64,000 nt of DNA from Unio delphinus (GCA_029339505.1 JAQISU010000114.1:3584001-3648000), one strand, 5' to 3'. Shown: positions 39,010 through 49,641, numbered from the stretch's first letter. Notes: generated by a model not told the origin, from the letters alone. Numbers and translations: made by a program.

Positions 39010-39421
39010 ATGGAAGAGCCTACACAAATTAAACTTCTCATCAGAGCTTTGCGTGGTGTCATACAAAAGTTTTCTTCAGACAAGCCGACGGACTACTCTC
39101 CCTCCTATCGAGATAAAAGTCAAGATACTTGCTATATCTGTAAGAAGAAAGGACATTGGGCTACAGAATAACCAGATCGTGAAAAAAAAAGGTACCAATA
39201 GAGACAAAAGTCAAGATACCTGTTATCATTGTAAAGAGAAACGACATTGGTCTCCAAACTGTCCTAAGAAACAACAGGAGCAGGTGGAGGAGGGGGTGAG
39301 GAAATATAAACAAGAGGAGGAGGAAGAGGTACAATCCCCAAGAAAGAACCCCGACACGTTCACAAAGACAAGAAAAGAAGACGAAACGAAAGTGAGGAAG
39401 AAGAAGAAAAAAAACCTGTGA
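39010..39421 (+). pseudogene. CCHC zinc-knuckle protein, frameshifted
   Basis: ATG at 39010 starts MEEPTQIKLLIRALRGVIQK. A first knuckle CYICKKKGHWATE stops (TAA at 39169) just before its last cysteine. In another frame a second, complete knuckle follows (CYHCKEKRHWSPNC) and then a long Glu/Lys-rich tail to 39421. Both knuckles are preceded by RDKSQDT, so they arose by duplication of about 90 bases. Nucleic-acid binding is expected from the knuckles. The gene is divergent from the polymerase gene with a 130-base gap. Confidence 0.6.
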
Positions 39422-39712
39422 CAGTAAACAAATTAAAGAAACAAAAAGAGTGAACAGAAGGAGCCTATGAACTTTTTAAAGTGGTATTGTGTTATGTTAT
39501 GTTGTGATATTGGATTGTAACATTTGTACCAGAATACACCAGAGAGAAAAAAAAGTAAGTGTCTCTTGGTTTTGATTTTATAGAATAAGAACCTACACTC
39601 ACACACTCATTCACGCACAAGTAATTCATGGTTTAAAAAAGTAAAAAAGAACTTTTGAGTTTTCGTTAAATTAGGCGATTAAAATAGTAGTTCTTTTCGA
39701 AATAATTTGAGT

Positions 39713-39728
39713 GGCCCTGAAAAGGACC
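39713..39728 (-). terminator. Histone-type mRNA 3' stem-loop
   Basis: GGTCCTTTTCAGGGCC on the minus strand gives a 6-bp stem (one G-U pair) and a TTTC loop, matching the replication-dependent histone consensus. ACTCA follows the stem, close to the usual ACCCA. TCGAAAAGA lies 12 bases further (39700-39692), in the position of the U7-binding histone downstream element. Confidence 0.85.
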
Positions 39729-39761
39729 GTTGGGGTTTTGTTTGTTTAAAACAAAACAAAC

Positions 39762-40397
39762 TCAGAAACGGGACGTAACCATCTTTAACTGTCTTAAGCC
39801 TTTGCTACGGTCAAGGCCTACTTCGGGACTGGTGGTTCCTGTCAATGATTTGGTAGAAATCACTAACGGTTGTATGTCAGACGTACTCACAGTTAGATTG
39901 AATTGTTTAGCTCGAAAAGGTCTTTTTCTCTTCGGTCGTGATAAAGAAGTCTAATATATTTGTTTCAGACTCCTTAACTCAGCTAAAATATCTAAAAGTA
40001 TCGTCGTGACCGTTTGATTTTCACTATTCTCTTTCTGTCCTTGATCTTCTTACTTCTCTGTTGCTGCTACTGTTTCTTCCTGGTGTTTCCTTCTTGCTTC
40101 TTCTTCCCGCTGTTGAATAAGAAAAGCTTGTCTTTCTACTTTCTGTTGTTGTAAAAATCACTCCAATTCTTCTTTTTGTTTCTGCTTCAAATCATCATCG
40201 TGTAAATAAGAAGAAGCAGAAGGTAACGAAGGTTCCGGAACAAATTCTTGTGAAGTTAGAAAATCCACAATATCCCAGTTAAAATCAACTTCTTCTGGAT
40301 GTAAATTTTTCATGACTTTGGTAGTCACTGCTGTACTATTACTTGCTGTATCCACTACTGGTTCACTCTAATTCACCGTCTTCTTAGTGATCGACAT
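39762..40397 (-). pseudogene. Acidic coiled-coil protein with histone-type 3' end
   Basis: One frame of 212 codons runs from ATG 40397 to TGA 39762 and is broken only by four in-frame stops, with no frameshift. The N-terminal part has an acidic-hydrophobic cluster (VDFNWDIVDFLTSQEFVPEP) resembling a transactivation domain. The middle is a charged coiled coil (QQQKVERQAFLIQQREEEAR), then LLDILAELRSLKQIY, a basic patch (SRPKRKRPFRAK) that could be a nuclear signal, and a polar C-terminus. No family recognised and no histone fold. It diverges from the gene at 40616, and a histone stem-loop follows its stop by 33 bases. A regulatory role in the element is inference. Confidence 0.55.
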
Positions 40398-40424
40398 GAT
40401 TGACAACTCTGTCGCATCGATTTA

Positions 40425-40610
40425 TTGCGCACAGACGCTAGTACCTCTATATAGAGAAAGTGACGTCACAGACTGCTCTCTTAAGATTGGACGACCGTAA
40501 CTGACTTTTGTAACGCGTGTTTGGATTGGTGAATAAACTCAATCAATTTCGATCCGCTCTTTTCCTATAAATAAACGCAATACACGGCATTCGCTTCACC
40601 TGTTCTCATC
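40425..40610. promoter_or_regulatory. Divergent histone-like promoter
   Basis: The 218-base gap between the two ATGs contains TATATA at 40448-40453 serving the minus gene, a CRE TGACGTCA at 40461-40468, two inverted CCAAT boxes (ATTGG at 40486 and 40525), and TATAAATA at 40566-40573 for the plus gene. CATTCG at 40588-40593 lies about 22 bases after that TATA, matching the PyCATTCPu cap motif classically noted in histone genes. This is the layout of a divergent H2A/H2B promoter. Confidence 0.7.
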
Positions 40611-40615
40611 ACAAG

Positions 40616-40864
40616 ATGTGGACCAACGTAGAATCTTCTACCCTTGTTTCTACCATGCTATTTTATACTGACTTACCCATGTATGTCATATCATCATGGA
40701 CTATCACTAATATGACTTATACAGCCCCTTTGGAAGAGAAGGATATATGTGGAGAGGCTAGGTTGTGTAAAAAGAGTTCTCCTCTATGGTCCAGCAGTGA
40801 GGAGAAGTTTAAGGAAGAGAAGAAGATCCGTGAGATGTCCTCTGTGTTAACAATATACTGTTAA
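40616..40864 (+). CDS. Small protein with histone-type 3' end
   Basis: An intact 82-codon frame starts MWTNVESSTLVSTMLFYTDL. The first half is Ser/Thr/Met-rich and mildly hydrophobic (MYVISSWTITNMTYTAP), and the second half is charged (EEKFKEEKKIREM). It has no histone fold and no family I recognise. TATA, a cap motif and a 27-base leader precede it, and a histone stem-loop begins 14 bases after its stop. It might equally be the conserved-looking shell of an originally longer gene. Confidence 0.5.
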   Translation: MWTNVESSTLVSTMLFYTDLPMYVISSWTITNMTYTAPLEEKDICGEARLCKKSSPLWSSSEEKFKEEKKIREMSSVLTIYC

Positions 40865-40877
40865 CATTACACATAAC

Positions 40878-40893
40878 GGCCCTTTTCAGGGCC
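40878..40893 (+). terminator. Histone-type mRNA 3' stem-loop
   Basis: GGCCCTTTTCAGGGCC forms a perfect 6-bp stem with TTTC loop, identical in form to the metazoan replication-dependent histone signal. ACTCA follows, and TCGAAAAGA at 40905-40913 lies 11 bases after the stem, as the histone downstream element would. Confidence 0.9.
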
Positions 40894-40924
40894 ACTCATA
40901 CACCTCGAAAAGATTTTTGCTTTC

Positions 40925-41119
40925 TTTGCCTCCATTCCCTTGTCGCTAGACAGGTCCAAATAAAAATATCCCCCATGTTAAGTTTCTCTTGACGCTATAT
41001 AGTCCCACTATGTTAAATTTCCCTTGACGCTATACAGTCCCAATTAGCTGACGCCATAGTGTCCCAAGCCCTTTTTAACTGGATTTTCCCTTGACGCTAC
41101 GGTATCCCACCTTACTACT
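40925..41119. repeat. Polinton terminal region with 35-43 bp direct repeats
   Basis: Read on the minus strand from the end, the phrase TGGGA(N)nTA(T/G)(A/G)GCGTCAAGGGAAA recurs four times (GTAGCGTCAAGGG, ATGGCGTCAGC, ATAGCGTCAAGGG, ATAGCGTCAAGAG), with a fifth weaker unit (CTAGCGACAAGGG). Subterminal repeats near transposon ends often bind transposition or replication factors; that role is inference. No matching array was found near 27.7 kb, so the opposite inverted repeat is gone. Confidence 0.75.
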
Positions 41120-42601
41120 TTTTATAACTAGTGTACGTATTATTTGAAAGGATATCAATTGTATATGGGAATCTACTATAATAGAAACGGTTAAATAGAG
41201 AAAATAACCCTTAAAAACAACGACATTGTTTGACAGAATTTTAATCTTAAGCAATTTTAAATATTGCAATTAATACGTATGCTAATGACCGAACTATGTG
41301 TTAATCCCAATGTTGTATATTCAGATATAATATAAACATCATTTTAAGAAAAGTATTATAGAACATGAAATCTTGTATCGATGGGAATAAATTACGCTTT
41401 CTCACCTACCTGCCAAGATAGGTTCTTCCATTGCTCTTGGGTCATATCATGCATTAAATCAGCACCCACGTGCTTTAAAGATAACTTGCATCCGTCGGCC
41501 ATGAAATGGTGTACTTTACAAAAATACTTCAAAAGACTGACGTATCTTTTGAGGGATGGTCGCATTAAGCCACGTGATATATATTTCGAATCTCTTGATT
41601 TGAAATGCCCTTGTGCACTGCAAGGAAATGATTACGCGATATTCCTGATTTTGTGTGTGCTTAATTTAGTACACAGTCAAACGCATAAATTGTGGTGTAT
41701 GATAGCAGCACATGAAGTTCACATATACCCATGTACTTTCATGTTTTATTTTTTTTTCACTTTTTGTGAACATGTACATTTATAATAAAACAGACCAACA
41801 CAAGTGTAGTCTCATCAACATGTCAAAACAAGCATTTTGAACTAGCGGTAGAAATTAAAGGACCAGAGGTATCTACTTGATCCACAGCTGAGAAAGTTGT
41901 AATTGTGGTGACATCGTTCGGCTATTTCTGAAAAGTTTTAGGAATAAAAAAATAACGTGATATGATTTTCATTAAGAACAAAATTTGAAACTACGTTTAT
42001 TCATATAGCAAATGTCAAACGAAAGTAAACTTATAACCCAAACACATATGTTGCTACCGAGAAGTCCGAATATGTCAGATTCTATGTTTACCTACTTCAG
42101 ACATGTGTTAAGTGAATAAATGTAGTTTCTAATTTTGTTCCAACTGCCAGATAAATACGTCTGATATTTTCTCACCCACTTAATAGATAATGCCGAGCTA
42201 CGTTATCATCAGTCTAGGAAGTGAAATCGAACTGTTGGATGTACCGGTATTTGAGAAATGCATATCTAATATAAGGCCTAGTTGTATAGATTCTCACACA
42301 ACTTACATTCATCTTATACTAGATTATTCTAGGTATTGCAAGATCATTTAACAATACTCGAAGTCTTTATTTTTAAATATTTAGGATTATCAATAAGTGT
42401 TACATGGCACGGGACACTCTGTTTTCTTTAAACACTCAAAACCTGTTCAAATTTAAACTGTAGAGAAGATTATATAAAGGCTTCAGTCACTGTACCGTAA
42501 ATAACATGGATGGCTATCAATACGGAAAAAACAAAACCGCTATGTCCCTGTATACAATGACCATGTACATAAATTAACAAACATTGTGCCACCATCACTT
42601 T

Positions 42602-42605
<4 letters not shown>

Positions 42606-42661
<56 letters not shown>
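42606..42661. repeat. (CT)n microsatellite
   Basis: A pure dinucleotide array at the position equivalent to 551-600 of the inverted partner arm. Confidence 0.95.
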
Positions 42662-42664
<3 letters not shown>

Positions 42665-43229
42665 GTTTCGTGACGTGTTCGATCCATGTATGTGTATATA
42701 TATAGCACTGCACAAAATAGTGGTTTAAACGATTCAGTTGAATACGAATAGAGATCCATAACTATTCCGCCGAATATGAACACGAATAGAGACCCATAAA
42801 TATTCGGTCGGATATCAATAGGGATAGTGACCCATAAATATGCTGCCAAATGTGAACACGACTAAAGACCCCAAGTGTGCAACCGTATTTCAATACAAAA
42901 TAAATACTAAATGGTCCGAAAATAATTTTATAAACTTCTCAAGGAAGATTTTTGATTTGTAGCTAATTAAGTGAAATACAACTTATTTATATGGCGGTTG
43001 ATTGTTGATCGTAGATGATATAAATGTCTCAGGTGTAACACCAATGCGTGATATAACTGTTTTTCAAAATGTAAACATTGCTTTATCATCCTCACATACA
43101 CTGAAACATTTCGAGGTTGGTCGACGTTTCCATAATTCCTCATTTAATAAACTATTCTGGAACAAAACGAATAAGAAGCGATTATTCAATATAGGCCCAA
43201 TCGATTTTATTAATTGCTTAGGGTCTTTA

Positions 43230-43560
43230 AAACAAGAACAAGAAAAAAGTGAAGACACCAAGATTTATAAAATTTAAAAATAATTTAAAGCTTTAGAAAA
43301 ACAAGGGTAACAACGAAAAATAGAAATTACGGTTTTAACAATCAAATCCAAAAATAATTCAGGAATAATCCAAGAATTAAAAAATAGAAGTCCTAGTAAT
43401 AAAATGTTCTAATGAAATTGAGTTGGATTCCAGATGAATTCCAAACCGGAAGTCGAACGCTGTAGTCAGTGGAGTACTAATGTGCTGAACCACAGAAAAC
43501 AGTATCCTAGTGTTTGAATTCTGACAATTTGATAACTCGTCCTTGTCCAAGAAAAAAGGT
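43230..43560 (-). repeat. LTR-like copy of the Gypsy family
   Basis: In reverse complement it matches 168-520 closely, for example ACACATTAGTACTCCA and TTCTATTTTTTAATTCTTGG. No internal region adjoins. Confidence 0.55.
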
Positions 43561-44097
43561 CACAACAACAAAAAAACAGCTGAACGTCTCCAGGGTTAAG
43601 TCAAGACTAAAATTATTTTTGAATCAATCAATATTAATTTTCGCTACTGCGCAAAATAGATGCCCGGTTAGGGGTCAAACTACCGGTAAAACCAGTGTTT
43701 CGAAATAACTGTTACATGATAGTTGTTACCTACTTCAAATACGGCCTCGATTTCATTTGTTAAAATTCTTCTAAGCAAAAATATATTTTAAAAAAATTAT
43801 AAACAATGAAATAAAGTTGTTTACATCAACTCATGAAAAAGGGTCAGAAGAAACTAGGTCAGCATTATATAAAACGTTTCTATATTAGTGTTTAGGGAAA
43901 ACTGAAATGAATTTGTAAAAAACTGAATTTCTGGAAAATATGAAAATTAGCCAATACAATTACATTACAAAAGCATGTCATGGAATAAACTAATTGAATC
44001 AAACAAACAACTAATTGAATGAAATCAATTGTACATAACATTGTATGTATGTATGTATGTATGTATGTATGTATGTATGTATGTATGTATGTATGTA

Positions 44098-44156
<59 letters not shown>

Positions 44157-45079
44157 ATTCATCACACGACCTTTACACGAGCATCATGAAATCTAGTTAC
44201 AGGATCAATGGGCGTGCTAGTTTTTCGTAATATGTAGACAGTACGAGGAAGGTCAGTTTAAGCAAACGTTTAACTGCCTACAATGCAAAACGCAATAAGA
44301 AAAGTCATTAGACCAGAATATATTGCTTCTAGACAAGTTTCTACTGAGGAGACGTATAAAGTTAAATCTGTAAACCACAACATTGCTACTCCTTACAATG
44401 TCAGTAATAGAAATAATGAAATGATCGGACCTTTAGTCCTCCACTTACATGACTGCACAGAATGTCGATGTTAATAATGTAATGTCCTCCACTGTCGGAA
44501 TGGAGGTCAAATATAGGATTAGAAGACAAACTATATTTTTGAGAGAATAAAAGAACTGCATATATTATTTGAGAATGATATTTGGATAAATAACGAAAAA
44601 TGTTTGAGTCATATATAGTTTAAATTTCTGTGAAAGGGAAGAAAAATGTTTTATAAAAATAAATGATAAGAATGTCTGATTTGCATAAGATACATTTTGT
44701 ATCATGAGCACGTTAATTAGATCAGTAAAGGGTCATCTCTTCTGGACATAAATTTTTGTGTTACATTAGTTACCTACACAATTAATACGTGCGCTCCTCT
44801 CTCGAAAGAATAATGTAGAGTTCGGCGTGTAACTAAATGAACACAAATAACCAAGATTGATAAATTAGCAGTAATGTGAATGAGAATGGTTGAAACTAAT
44901 GAGCAATTAAAGAACATGGAGTTACGCAAGGTATATAGATAAGGCGTACTTATAAAGATAAGGGAACTGCATTCTTTGGTCAATATTAGATAATATAGTA
45001 TAGACTGCATAACGGAAATATGGAATTTACGTATTTTGTTTTAAAAGTAAATTAAGTTTTAAGATAGAATATAATTTTA

Positions 45080-45136
<57 letters not shown>

Positions 45137-45800
45137 CAGATAATGTAATATAAATGGGGAATGTATAGGTGACTTGTGAGCGTAACGTCATTTGTATTTA
45201 GTCTATAAGGAAATTGCACATGCGACAGACATGCTCATATAAACTTCAAAACATAATCTAATAACTAGATAAGTAATGCAAGTTCAAACATACAATCTGG
45301 TGGAACAAAAAAATAGTCAGAATGAGAAAATGTAGGCCTATAGCACCAGTCTCAAACTATGTTATAGTAATCGTCCCGCAAAATTAATTGTGTGTACCAT
45401 CTATATATACATTTGGGATTTTAGTTTAGCGAAACATATATATTTCCTTTGTTCTTTTAATGATAAAATTGATATACTATCGTTACCTTTCAAATCAATA
45501 CCAGCCACTTGGGAAGAGAAAGTCTCTCGGCATTTAATGTGTCTTTATAAAAGAATTTATCATCATCTACTCTGAAAGAAAACATATGTATTCTTAATTT
45601 GTTTAAAACTGGGCTAGTTTGTTAATCTGTTTGTGGCTTGGAATAGTCAAATGTTTCTGAGAACACGATATTGTGATGATTGCCATTCAGCTTAGTGCTA
45701 GTTTCTGGAGTGTTGGCCCTGATCTTCTTAGTATTAAGAGAAGTAACATGAATCTCCCAACCTTCTTTGTAGCAGAGATTTTAAAATGTTCTATATGTCT
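43561..45800. other. No gene seen; (GTAT)n-(GT)n and (ATT)n arrays
   Basis: A (TATG)n run at 44043-44103 passes into (TG)n to 44154, and an (ATT)n lies at 45080-45136. A 63-codon open frame at 44283-44474 has no recognisable motif and is not called. Confidence 0.55.
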
Positions 45801-45807
45801 CAGTGGG

Positions 45808-46049
45808 GAAGCGGGGCCCCGAGTGGATGAGTGGTCTAAAGCGCTCACCGTTAATGATCACTGCCATCTCACCTCTGTCTGCGTGGGTTCGAGTCACAGG
45901 CTCGGCTAATGTGGGTATGTGAGAAAGCTTGCTAGTGGGTCGGTGGATCTTTCCGTGGTTTTCCTCGGTTCTTCCTCCACCTAATATACTGGTCGCCATG
46001 TATCTTGTGCTGCAAAATGGCGTTAAACCCTACCACAACAAAACCAAAG
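45808..46049 (+). mobile_element. tRNA-derived SINE (type 1)
   Basis: The head resembles a class-II tRNA: GAGTGGTCTAAAGCGC corresponds to box A, and GGGTTCGAGTC is box B. The body ends in GGCGTTAAACCCTACCACAA with an A-rich tail, a 3' end common in marine-invertebrate SINEs. The reverse complement of the same tail is seen at the right edge of the window. Confidence 0.8.
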
Positions 46050-47960
46050 GAGAAGACGGGCGTGATTCACAACACGGGCTCTTCTTCAGAATATATATCA
46101 GAAAATTAAACGATATTGTATACGAATCCTTAAAAAAATCAAAGTCTTCTTATTTAATATCTGAATACCCGCTGTCACCTTTGAAACGAATGTGTAGCTG
46201 TTTTCCTTCTACATCCAAATATTAATGTTGGATTGTCTGCGATCCGCTGATAGCAGGGTCGGCGGTTCCGCTAGAAGAACTAAGCAATCGCCTAGGGCGC
46301 TGGGCTAAGAGTTTATTTCATGATGGGCAGGTGGGGGAAGGCGTGAGTGGAAGGGGGCGCCAGATATCTGATCTCGCCTAGGGTGCCAAAATGCCTTGCA
46401 CCGGCGCTGGATGACAGTACATCTGTTTTGAGCATTTTTTCCAGTGTGCTATTTAAGGATATTGCATCCTTCTTTGGAAAATTACGCAGATGCAAGTAAA
46501 AATATGACGTGCTTTTGAATCAAATATTAATAATTATGCAGTACTTGAATATCTTCCATGTTAAATGAACCATGTTAATCAAGTGATCCGCGTAATTAAT
46601 GCAAACTGTTGAACAAATGATTCTTAGTATATAATATGTCAGTTATTCGAATGAAGCGAATATTTCAATGAAAAAGGAGGCATTATTATGTTGTAAATGG
46701 TAAATTAGAGAACAAATGAGTAAGAATCAATCCGTATGAAATACGCTTGTGCTGGATCTAGGACGTAAACACTCGCCGATTAACATTTTCTTTTCATGAT
46801 AATTCCTTTAAATCTGCTACCGGCTATAATCGTTTATTGACTTCGCTTATTTCTGAGAAAAAAAAATCGACTGTGGAATAGTAATAAGCAACTATATTCT
46901 TTAACGTAGCTTTTACAAGTTCAGATTGATCGAATGGACAAGGTTCAGTATTTTTATGTACACGTTTTACATGATGGGGTATTTTTTCCCGGCAACCATG
47001 TTGTCCTGAGATTTTGAATGCACAAACTTCAGGAAAACCCGACCACGGTCTATTCCGCAGGGTCGTAAACGTCTGTTCTCAAATAATTGTCTTCCTTATA
47101 AAAAAAAAAATTTTGATATGTTAGCGATCATGAGAAAAGGTATATAATTATATAGTTCGCGAGCCTTGAAGCTGAACATTTAAACTATGCGACCAGGTTC
47201 ATACATTTAATTTTTAATGAACATGAGTGTAGAATTATGAGTGTAGAATAACAACTACTGGTCTTATTTGTCCAAATCGCGTACTACTGTTGTACAATAT
47301 ATCTTTGGTGTACCTTCGGATACCTTGGTCGTTATGCCCTTCCTTTGCAGTTGTGACAACATCATTGAAACGTCATGTGTTGTGATTACGCGTGTTGAAT
47401 ATATCAAAATGATCCCATAGCTATTTTGAGTTCCATGACGTGAAAGAATAACAAAAAGGAATGAAAGCTGCCTTTCTTGCTTATCTTTTATTTTATCCAA
47501 TCCTGCACTCAGGAATGATTACGAATGATGCTAGTTTTGAAATAAACAATGCCCAATGGCACAAACTGTGTATACCGCTATATAAAATGATCTTCTCTTC
47601 TTCTCAAAGGGACGCCAGACTATTTTTAATATGAACGAAATGTCAATGATAACACAAAAAACTATGCACCAGAAAACTAAAAGTTATCAGTTTTAAAAGT
47701 ACTTATATTTACAATCGCTACGAGTCAAGAAAGCAAAATATAAAACTTAGTATATCCAATTATTATCTCAAGAGGTCATGCGGACATCTGAAGACAAGTT
47801 TTCTTCTGAATCCTAGAATTTAAAGTTAGTTGGGTCCACTGAATTTTATCTTATTTACAATCTTCAACCGCTGGATCGACCTAATTGGACTAATTCACAC
47901 ATTTGTTCTACTAAATATTCCTTCTGTGTTTTAAAAAAGCACTAGATCTTCTATAGCCTA
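46050..47960. other. Nothing recognised
   Basis: No supported coding exon, RNA gene or repeat was identified on either strand. A search for upstream exons of the SOD-like exon at 49513 was negative here. Confidence 0.5.
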
Positions 47961-47963
47961 TTA

Positions 47964-48040
<77 letters not shown>

Positions 48041-48255
48041 TTACATCTTTTCTTGTCATGTAAATAATTAACATTACATACTGGCATATGTTCATTTATA
48101 TGTAGTGGCGTGTCACTAATTATATAAATAAATAGCCATACACGATTGCAACATTACAGGACGACAACCGGGTTTCAATACAGATACCCTTCTTGCTTAC
48201 TCTACTTATTGACAATGAGTGATATGTAGAACCAGATGCGAATCATCATCTCGAA
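47961..48255 (+). repeat. (ATT)n and dispersed repeat, second copy
   Basis: The ATT array (about 47966-48038) is followed by the counterpart of 17560-17800. Confidence 0.6.
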
Positions 48256-48285
48256 GCCTTAATTCGGCCACGTGCGATTTTATTC

Positions 48286-48495
48286 GGCTCTCGTGTGTGT
48301 TTGAGTGTGATTTAATTTTTAATGTACGTTTAACAATTTTGTTAATCATATCGCTAGGATGTCTGCCTTGTGGCAGTTTAATGACGCCTATCAGTGCGTT
48401 ATCATACCGCAGGCATGTAACATGATGACCCACCAGTCATGTTATTCTGACACCAGCCGATCAGTCCTAACACTGTCCTCTTAATGCTGAACGCC
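48286..48495 (-). mobile_element. SINE type 2, 5'-truncated copy
   Basis: The reverse complement reads GGCGTTCAGCATTAAGAGG, then GTGTTAGGACTG and GCTGGTGTCAGAATAACATG, matching the bodies at 52.5 and 53.8 kb. The tRNA head is missing. Confidence 0.8.
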
Positions 48496-49512
48496 AAAAT
48501 GAGGTAGCTGTTAGTACCGTTTGTATAATGTCAGGAATCATATCACAATTAATACTTCCAGTTCAGTACCCACGAATGTACTTCTAGTCTATTTTTAGAA
48601 AAACATTTCCTCTCTCCTTTTGGTGGTGATAGAAGAGTTATATTGATGCATCTTTGGTATGGATTTAAACGTAATTGTTCATTCTTGAGAATATGAGCTG
48701 AGAGAGTGGTTGTCTGTGTGTATTTTGGCGACAGTGCACATGGAGTAATAAGGCCTTGGTGATGATCCGGAAGTGAAATATGTGGTCTGTGTACATGCTG
48801 TTCTGTTTACAGTGCAGCCGCTCAAAAAAATGCCGATCAACCCCTGACAAGAATTTCACCGTCAAGTCATCTTTGGGGGTATTTTAGATTTTCATATGAT
48901 TTGTATTGATTGTCACACTGTGGAAAGGTCAGTGCTGAGAAATATATGTAGAGAACATATAGTAAAATTAATTGTGATGTATGGCCATAAGTATTTGGTA
49001 TGACTGTGCTGGTATTCGAATCGTCGATCTTTAGCTTCAAAGGCGGACGCTTGAACGACAAGTCACAGGAGCGTTCGAGTTGGTTTTTGGTATGAGATTC
49101 AGCAAAACGTATATTTCGATGTGTGGTAAAGGGATATTAACCTAAACAATATATCATCACGCAGAAATAAGAAGTATGTTGTTTTTAAAGTCGAGTAGAG
49201 TAGTCCGTCGTCTCATTTGTCTGAATGACTCTGTAAATCTCTGACAGGATATGCGATCCGTTGTATGTGACTCTTTAAAGAGGAATCAAATATCTTCTTA
49301 GGATATGTAGACAAGCTGTCGGGGTCATATAAAGCGAATGTATTGTATATCCGTTAAATAACATCTTTCCCTTTTGTGAATAGCAATAACGAATATTAAG
49401 AAAGAAATCAATTTTATGCAGGATCCTCTGTGGCTCAGTAGTCAACGATTCGAATAATACCATCGGATATATAATAAAACAAGTGTGATATATTGTACGT
49501 TTACAATTTCAG

Positions 49513-49641
49513 TTACACGCAATGAGGGACGATCTCGGTCTTAGTGAAGTACCCGACAGTAAGACTACCGGAAACGCAGGTTCGCGCTTGGCATGTTGCG
49601 TTATCCGACGGACTCAACCAAGACAAACTGGTAGAATATAG
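49513..49641 (+). CDS. Second Cu/Zn SOD-like terminal exon
   Basis: After the acceptor AATTTCAG the exon reads LHAMRDDLGLSEVPDSKTTG and then NAGSRLACCVIRRTQ, ending at a stop after 42 codons. The acceptor position, phase and first codons (TTACACGCA) are the same as in the 9.6-kb exon. The copper-ligand His, active-site Arg and disulfide Cys are kept, but the loop DLGxGG has become DLGLSE. The preceding exon with RHxGDxGN was searched for upstream on the plus strand and not found, so this may be an isolated, dying duplicate rather than a working gene. Confidence 0.7.
   Translation, partial: LHAMRDDLGLSEVPDSKTTGNAGSRLACCVIRRTQPRQTGRI

Larger units (their letters stand above)
27736..41119 (-). 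mobile_element. Maverick/Polinton element, degraded, left end lost
   Basis: The segment carries the full Polinton signature: family-B DNA polymerase, retroviral-type integrase, FtsK/A32-type packaging ATPase, penton-like minor capsid, pVI-like protein and double-jelly-roll major capsid. All are on the minus strand in a compact array. Polintons are 15-20 kb self-synthesising transposons related to adintoviruses. The right boundary is proposed at 41116-41119, where the minus strand begins AGTAAGG or AGTAGTAAGG (Polintons usually start AG) and where homology with the duplicated arm stops. The left terminus is missing, cut by a LINE junction at about 27.74 kb. The adenain-like protease was not found. 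Confidence 0.9.
41122..43560 (-). repeat. Right arm of the inverted duplication
   Basis: In reverse complement it follows the left arm (1-3722) block by block: LTR-like segment 43560-43230, the block around 42700-42310, 41885-41640, 41640-41360 and 41340-41122. The proposed Polinton end abuts the last matching base, so the Polinton probably inserted into this arm. Confidence 0.6.

Noticed and set aside
39762..40864. Host histone genes
   Set aside because: The 3' stem-loops and promoter are histone-like, but neither reading frame carries a histone fold or any core-histone motif.
44283..44474. 63-codon open frame ending in a Cys/His cluster
   Set aside because: It has the expected size for chance, no homologous motif recognised and no splice signals in frame.
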